Of a stretch of DNA of 44,110 nt, positions 41,409 to 44,110 are shown piece after piece (positions within the stretch are counted from its first letter, which is position 1; every line of letters starts with the position of its first letter). Source of the DNA: a virus; the IMG/VR virus record IMGVR_UViG_3300048691_000037, positions 1 through 44,110 of that record, one strand, 5' to 3'. The position numbers and the translations under genes were made by a program. The notes beneath the pieces are model-generated. The model was not told the DNA's origin. It did no database searches and saw nothing but the letters and a program-made list of their open reading frames with translations.

Positions 41409-44110
41409 TTAAATTTGAAGAAGGGTTCTACCACTTTCTCTTTGTAGTTTGTTTATGCTATTAATTGCAGCACGTGCAAGCTCACGTTCATTCACTTTAA
41501 GAATAATGTCTCTGTTATCATTTGTATTGTTATTATTGTTATTATAAGGGTTAGATTGTTTAGCTAATGCATTATCAACAGCCTGTCCAAGTGCCATAGC
41601 TATCTTACTAGTAAAGCTTGTGTTTTCCAAAGGCATAACGAGTTCTTTTCCTGCTTCGCCACCCATATGCATAGTATTGCCTGTGAATCCAAGAGGTGTT
41701 ATTCCATCTATAATACCACCACGTTTATACCATTCTACACTGAATTTAGGTACACTAGGTGGATTTAAACTAAAACCACCAGAAATAGATAAATGAGGTA
41801 ATTTAAGTTTAGGTAAAGACCAGTTAGCATTGCTTAATGTTCTACCTATATTACTAATTATATCTCCTATTGCTTTTTTAGCATCTTCAAATGGTTTAGT
41901 GAATTTAGTCTTAATATCTGATAAACCTTCACTGATTTTTGATGCGAAGCCAGAAGCTTTAGTTTTAGCATCATTTTTCAAATCTTCCCACTTAGGTCCT
42001 AAAGCAGATTTAATTTCATCTATTTTAGATGTGAAAGTAGATTTCATTTCTCCAAATTTAGATGTAGCTTCATTTACTACTTCTCCTACTTTAGTGACAG
42101 TAGCAGATTTTATATTTTCCCACTTAGTAATTGCTTCACTTTTTACTTCTTCAAGTTTAGTGCCTAAATTAGTTTTTAAAGCACTATATTTTTCTTCAGC
42201 ATCAGCTTTTAAATTATTAACTATTTCAGATGTTTTAGATTTTATATTTTCCCACTTAGTTTGCATATCAGATTTAAGTGTTTCCATCTTAGAACCAAGA
42301 TTGTTTTTAAGTGTTTCATATTTATCTTCTACAGTTGATTTTAAGTTGCTTACTAATTCACTAGTTTTAGTTTTGATATTGCTCCATTTTTCTTCGCTAG
42401 TTTTTCTCCATGTCTCTAACTTATTAGTAAGATTATCTTTCATAGTGTTATATTTATCTTCTATAGTTGATTTTAAATTACCTACTAACTCGCTAGTTTT
42501 ATTTTTAACCTTAGTCCATTTTTCTTCACTATTAGAACGCCATTTTTCCATAGTGTCAGTAAGAGTATCTTTGAATTTAGAATATCTTTCTTGAACTGTA
42601 TCTTTTATATTAGTTGTTATTTCATTTGTTTTATCTTTGATATTGTTCCATTTTTCTTGACTGTTTTGTTTCCATGTTTCCATAGTATCTGTTAACTTGT
42701 CTTTTAATTCAGTATATTTTTCTACTGCTTTTTCTTTTAAGTTAGATGCAATTTCAACTGTTTTATCTTTGATATTTGTCCATTTTTCTTTTGTATCTTC
42801 ATAGATATCTTTGCATTTTGTTGATACAGTTTCTTTGATTTCACCCCATTTTTCAGATGTTGCTTCACAAAGTTTGCCCCAGTTTTCAGATGCACTACTA
42901 AGTATACCTTCAAACCAACCGAATATAGTTTCACCTATCTTAGTAAATATTTCACTAATAGCACTTATCATATTCTCAATACCTTGGATTAAACCTTCGA
43001 TTAAGTTAACCCCTAAGTCTGCAAATACAGTAGATGGTGAATGTATACCGAATAACTCTTTAAAGAATCCTACTATTGTGTCAAATAAGAAAACTATAGC
43101 ATCCCAAAGTAATCCTGGTAATGAGCATATACCCTTAATTAGTCCTTTGATTAAATCTACACCAATATCAACTAACCATTGAAGTATTTCTCCAGTTAAT
43201 TTAAATGCATTCTTGATAAGACTAGCAAATGCTCTACCGACTTTTTCTCCGTCGCCTTCAAGTATACCAACAATAATATCTATAACATCTTGGAATATAT
43301 CTTTAATTACATCTATTACATCTTTAAGTCCTGCTAATTTTTCAGCTAACCATTCTATTAACTCCGCACATTTTTTTATCATTTCTTGACCAGCAAATGA
43401 ATTTAAGAATGATGTAACTGCATCTATAAGTCCTCCAGTTAAACAAGCAGATAAGTCAAGAAGTATTGCTAATATATCTCCTAAGTGTTTAAAGAAATCA
43501 CGTCCACCATTATCCATAAAGTTTTGGAATGATTTCGTACAAGCATCTACAAATCCATTAATAGAATCAAATAGTTTATCAAATGAATCTAACATATCTT
43601 TAGTATTTTCATTCTTAGCTGGATCCAAATGCTCAAATAATTCAGTAAGCGTTTGAGAGAATTCATCAATAACAGTACCTATAAGCTCTCCTAGATTCAT
43701 AAATACATCGCCTATAGAGTTAGTTAATTCTTGTCCACCATTTTCAAATGTAGATGATAATAGGTCGCCAAATGCAGTACACATTTCACTAAGACCTTTA
43801 AATGCTTCTTCCCAAGCTTTTAGGAAGCCTTTAGTATAGTCATTTTTAGCAGGGTCTAAGTGGTCCCATAAGCCATCAAGGTTTTTAGCCGCAGTATCAA
43901 CTATTCCTCCAATTAAACCAAGTATGCTATTAAATGTATCTCCTATAGCATTTACTACATCTTGACCGCCATTTTCCATAGTAGACTTAAGGAAACTAGA
44001 GAAACTTAAAGCCATATCCCCTATAGATTTAAATGCTTCCTCCCATGCTTTCATCATGTTTCTAGTTATATCATTATTAGCTGGGTCTAAATGCTTAGAT
44101 AGTTCGCTAA
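41409..44110 (-). CDS. Tail tape measure protein, C-terminal part (continues from 1-7013)
   Basis: This is the C-terminal ~860 residues of the same tape-measure gene; bases 43984-44110 repeat 1-127, so the part not already covered is 41409-43983. It holds the last copies of the 77-residue repeat (motif DPAKN and ENGGQ), a hydrophobic stretch rich in G, L and I (about 43000-43500), six 44-residue repeats carrying KW and NLK motifs (about 42000-42790), and a typical tape-measure tail end: WYKRGGIIDG, then GGEAGKELVMPLENT, an Asn-rich linker and a short final helix. The stop TAA is followed 70 bp later by a homing endonuclease gene that separates it from the distal tail gene. Confidence 0.93.
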   Translation of the reverse strand, partial: SELSKHLDPANNDITRNMMKAWEEAFKSIGDMALSFSSFLKSTMENGGQDVVNAIGDTFNSILGLIGGIVDTAAKNLDGLWDHLDPAKNDYTKGFLKAWEEAFKGLSEMCTAFGDLLSSTFENGGQELTNSIGDVFMNLGELIGTVIDEFSQTLTELFEHLDPAKNENTKDMLDSFDKLFDSINGFVDACTKSFQNFMDNGGRDFFKHLGDILAILLDLSACLTGGLIDAVTSFLNSFAGQEMIKKCAELIEWLAEKLAGLKDVIDVIKDIFQDVIDIIVGILEGDGEKVGRAFASLIKNAFKLTGEILQWLVDIGVDLIKGLIKGICSLPGLLWDAIVFLFDTIVGFFKELFGIHSPSTVFADLGVNLIEGLIQGIENMISAISEIFTKIGETIFGWFEGILSSASENWGKLCEATSEKWGEIKETVSTKCKDIYEDTKEKWTNIKDKTVEIASNLKEKAVEKYTELKDKLTDTMETWKQNSQEKWNNIKDKTNEITTNIKDTVQERYSKFKDTLTDTMEKWRSNSEEKWTKVKNKTSELVGNLKSTIEDKYNTMKDNLTNKLETWRKTSEEKWSNIKTKTSELVSNLKSTVEDKYETLKNNLGSKMETLKSDMQTKWENIKSKTSEIVNNLKADAEEKYSALKTNLGTKLEEVKSEAITKWENIKSATVTKVGEVVNEATSKFGEMKSTFTSKIDEIKSALGPKWEDLKNDAKTKASGFASKISEGLSDIKTKFTKPFEDAKKAIGDIISNIGRTLSNANWSLPKLKLPHLSISGGFSLNPPSVPKFSVEWYKRGGIIDGITPLGFTGNTMHMGGEAGKELVMPLENTSFTSKIAMALGQAVDNALAKQSNPYNNNNNNTNDNRDIILKVNERELARAAINSINKLQRESGRTLLQI
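41990..42800 (-). repeat. Six 132-bp (44-residue) tandem repeats in the tape measure
   Basis: The (E/T)KW codons recur every 132 bp (about 42785, 42653, 42521, 42389, 42257, 42125). Each unit reads approximately EKW-x-x-IK-x-KT-x-E, NLK, KY-x-x-LK, then a T/M-E-W or L-K stretch. 44 is 4 x 11. The pattern of hydrophobic and charged positions suggests a long rod-like coiled coil of hendecads near the end of the tape measure. Confidence 0.9.
43620..44110 (-). repeat. 231-bp (77-residue) tandem repeats in the tape measure, C-terminal side of the joint
   Basis: The codons for DPA(K/N)N recur at about 43621, 43852 and 44083, exactly 231 bp apart, and the series continues at 331 and 562 once the contig is closed. 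Each unit reads roughly DPAKN-x-x-T, an AWEEAF helix, then ENGGQ, an IGD motif and a hydrophobic helix. 77 is 7 x 11, which fits an 11-residue helical phase. The copies are diverged, so this is old protein duplication rather than a recent DNA expansion. Confidence 0.9.
43984..44110. repeat. Terminal 127-bp duplicate of 1-127 (circular assembly overlap)
   Basis: These bases are identical to positions 1-127. The length equals a common assembler word size, and joining keeps the tape-measure frame and the 231-bp repeat phase, so this is an assembly overlap of a circular or circularly permuted genome, not a biological terminal repeat. Confidence 0.93.

Noticed and set aside
43984-44110. 127-bp terminal direct repeat as a packaged terminal redundancy
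   Set aside because: The exact 127-base length matches an assembler word size and the repeat lies inside the tape-measure gene; closing the circle keeps frame and repeat phase.

Overview
The window is one complete tailed-phage genome assembled as a circle. Its first 127 bases recur exactly as its last 127 bases (1-127 = 43984-44110), so the unit genome is 43,983 bp and the window edges cut through a gene. All genes I can support lie on the minus strand, so the map reads from high to low coordinates. The DNA is AT-rich and start codons follow strong AGGAGG-type ribosome sites. The holin, the SPP1/HK97-like head genes and the BppU-type baseplate proteins suggest a siphovirus of a low-GC Firmicute, probably a gut Clostridia or Bacilli relative. 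I cannot name the host.

Layout in transcription order: (1) 25764-20425 and the non-coding blocks around it: a large serine recombinase with a small coupled ORF, a 0.9-kb non-coding block with a promoter, a 54-bp palindrome and a structured RNA candidate, then a primase-like replication protein, a GIY-YIG endonuclease and a small gene. (2) 20424-15407: a hairpin-rich intergenic region that looks like a stand-alone small-RNA unit, an HNH protein, an unknown gene, three RusA-fold paralogues (the last fused to a BRO-N domain), a NUMOD/HNH homing endonuclease and a possible late-gene regulator. (3) 15177-8552: small and large terminase, portal, a small membrane protein, scaffold, capsid, four head-tail connection proteins and the tail tube. 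(4) 8462-7303: two paralogous tail-assembly chaperones. (5) 7013 through the contig joint to 41409: one uninterrupted tape-measure gene of 3195 codons, 22% of the genome. (6) 41337-28734: an AP2/HNH endonuclease, a DUF6711-like distal tail protein, a baseplate hub, a 1201-aa Ig-domain tail protein, and three successive cassettes each pairing a BppU-like baseplate protein with a BspA/DUF285 leucine-rich-repeat protein. (7) 28716-26328: small genes, phiLC3-type holin, an XhlA-like membrane protein, small ORFs and an amidase endolysin, followed by a terminator and a 0.56-kb non-coding block before the recombinase.

Most notable points: an in-frame UGA in the large terminase just before its Walker A motif; a very long tape measure built from 77- and 44-residue repeats, both multiples of 11; duplication of the chaperone G domain, which would replace the usual programmed frameshift; triplicated BppU plus LRR cassettes; RusA paralogues that have lost the catalytic acids; and several structured non-coding elements, including twin hairpins with identical GTGGTG loops and covarying stems behind a promoter, and a 22-bp-identical palindrome present in two distant intergenic regions. 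I see no DNA polymerase, helicase, CI-type repressor, tRNA or CRISPR array, so replication seems to rely largely on the host.
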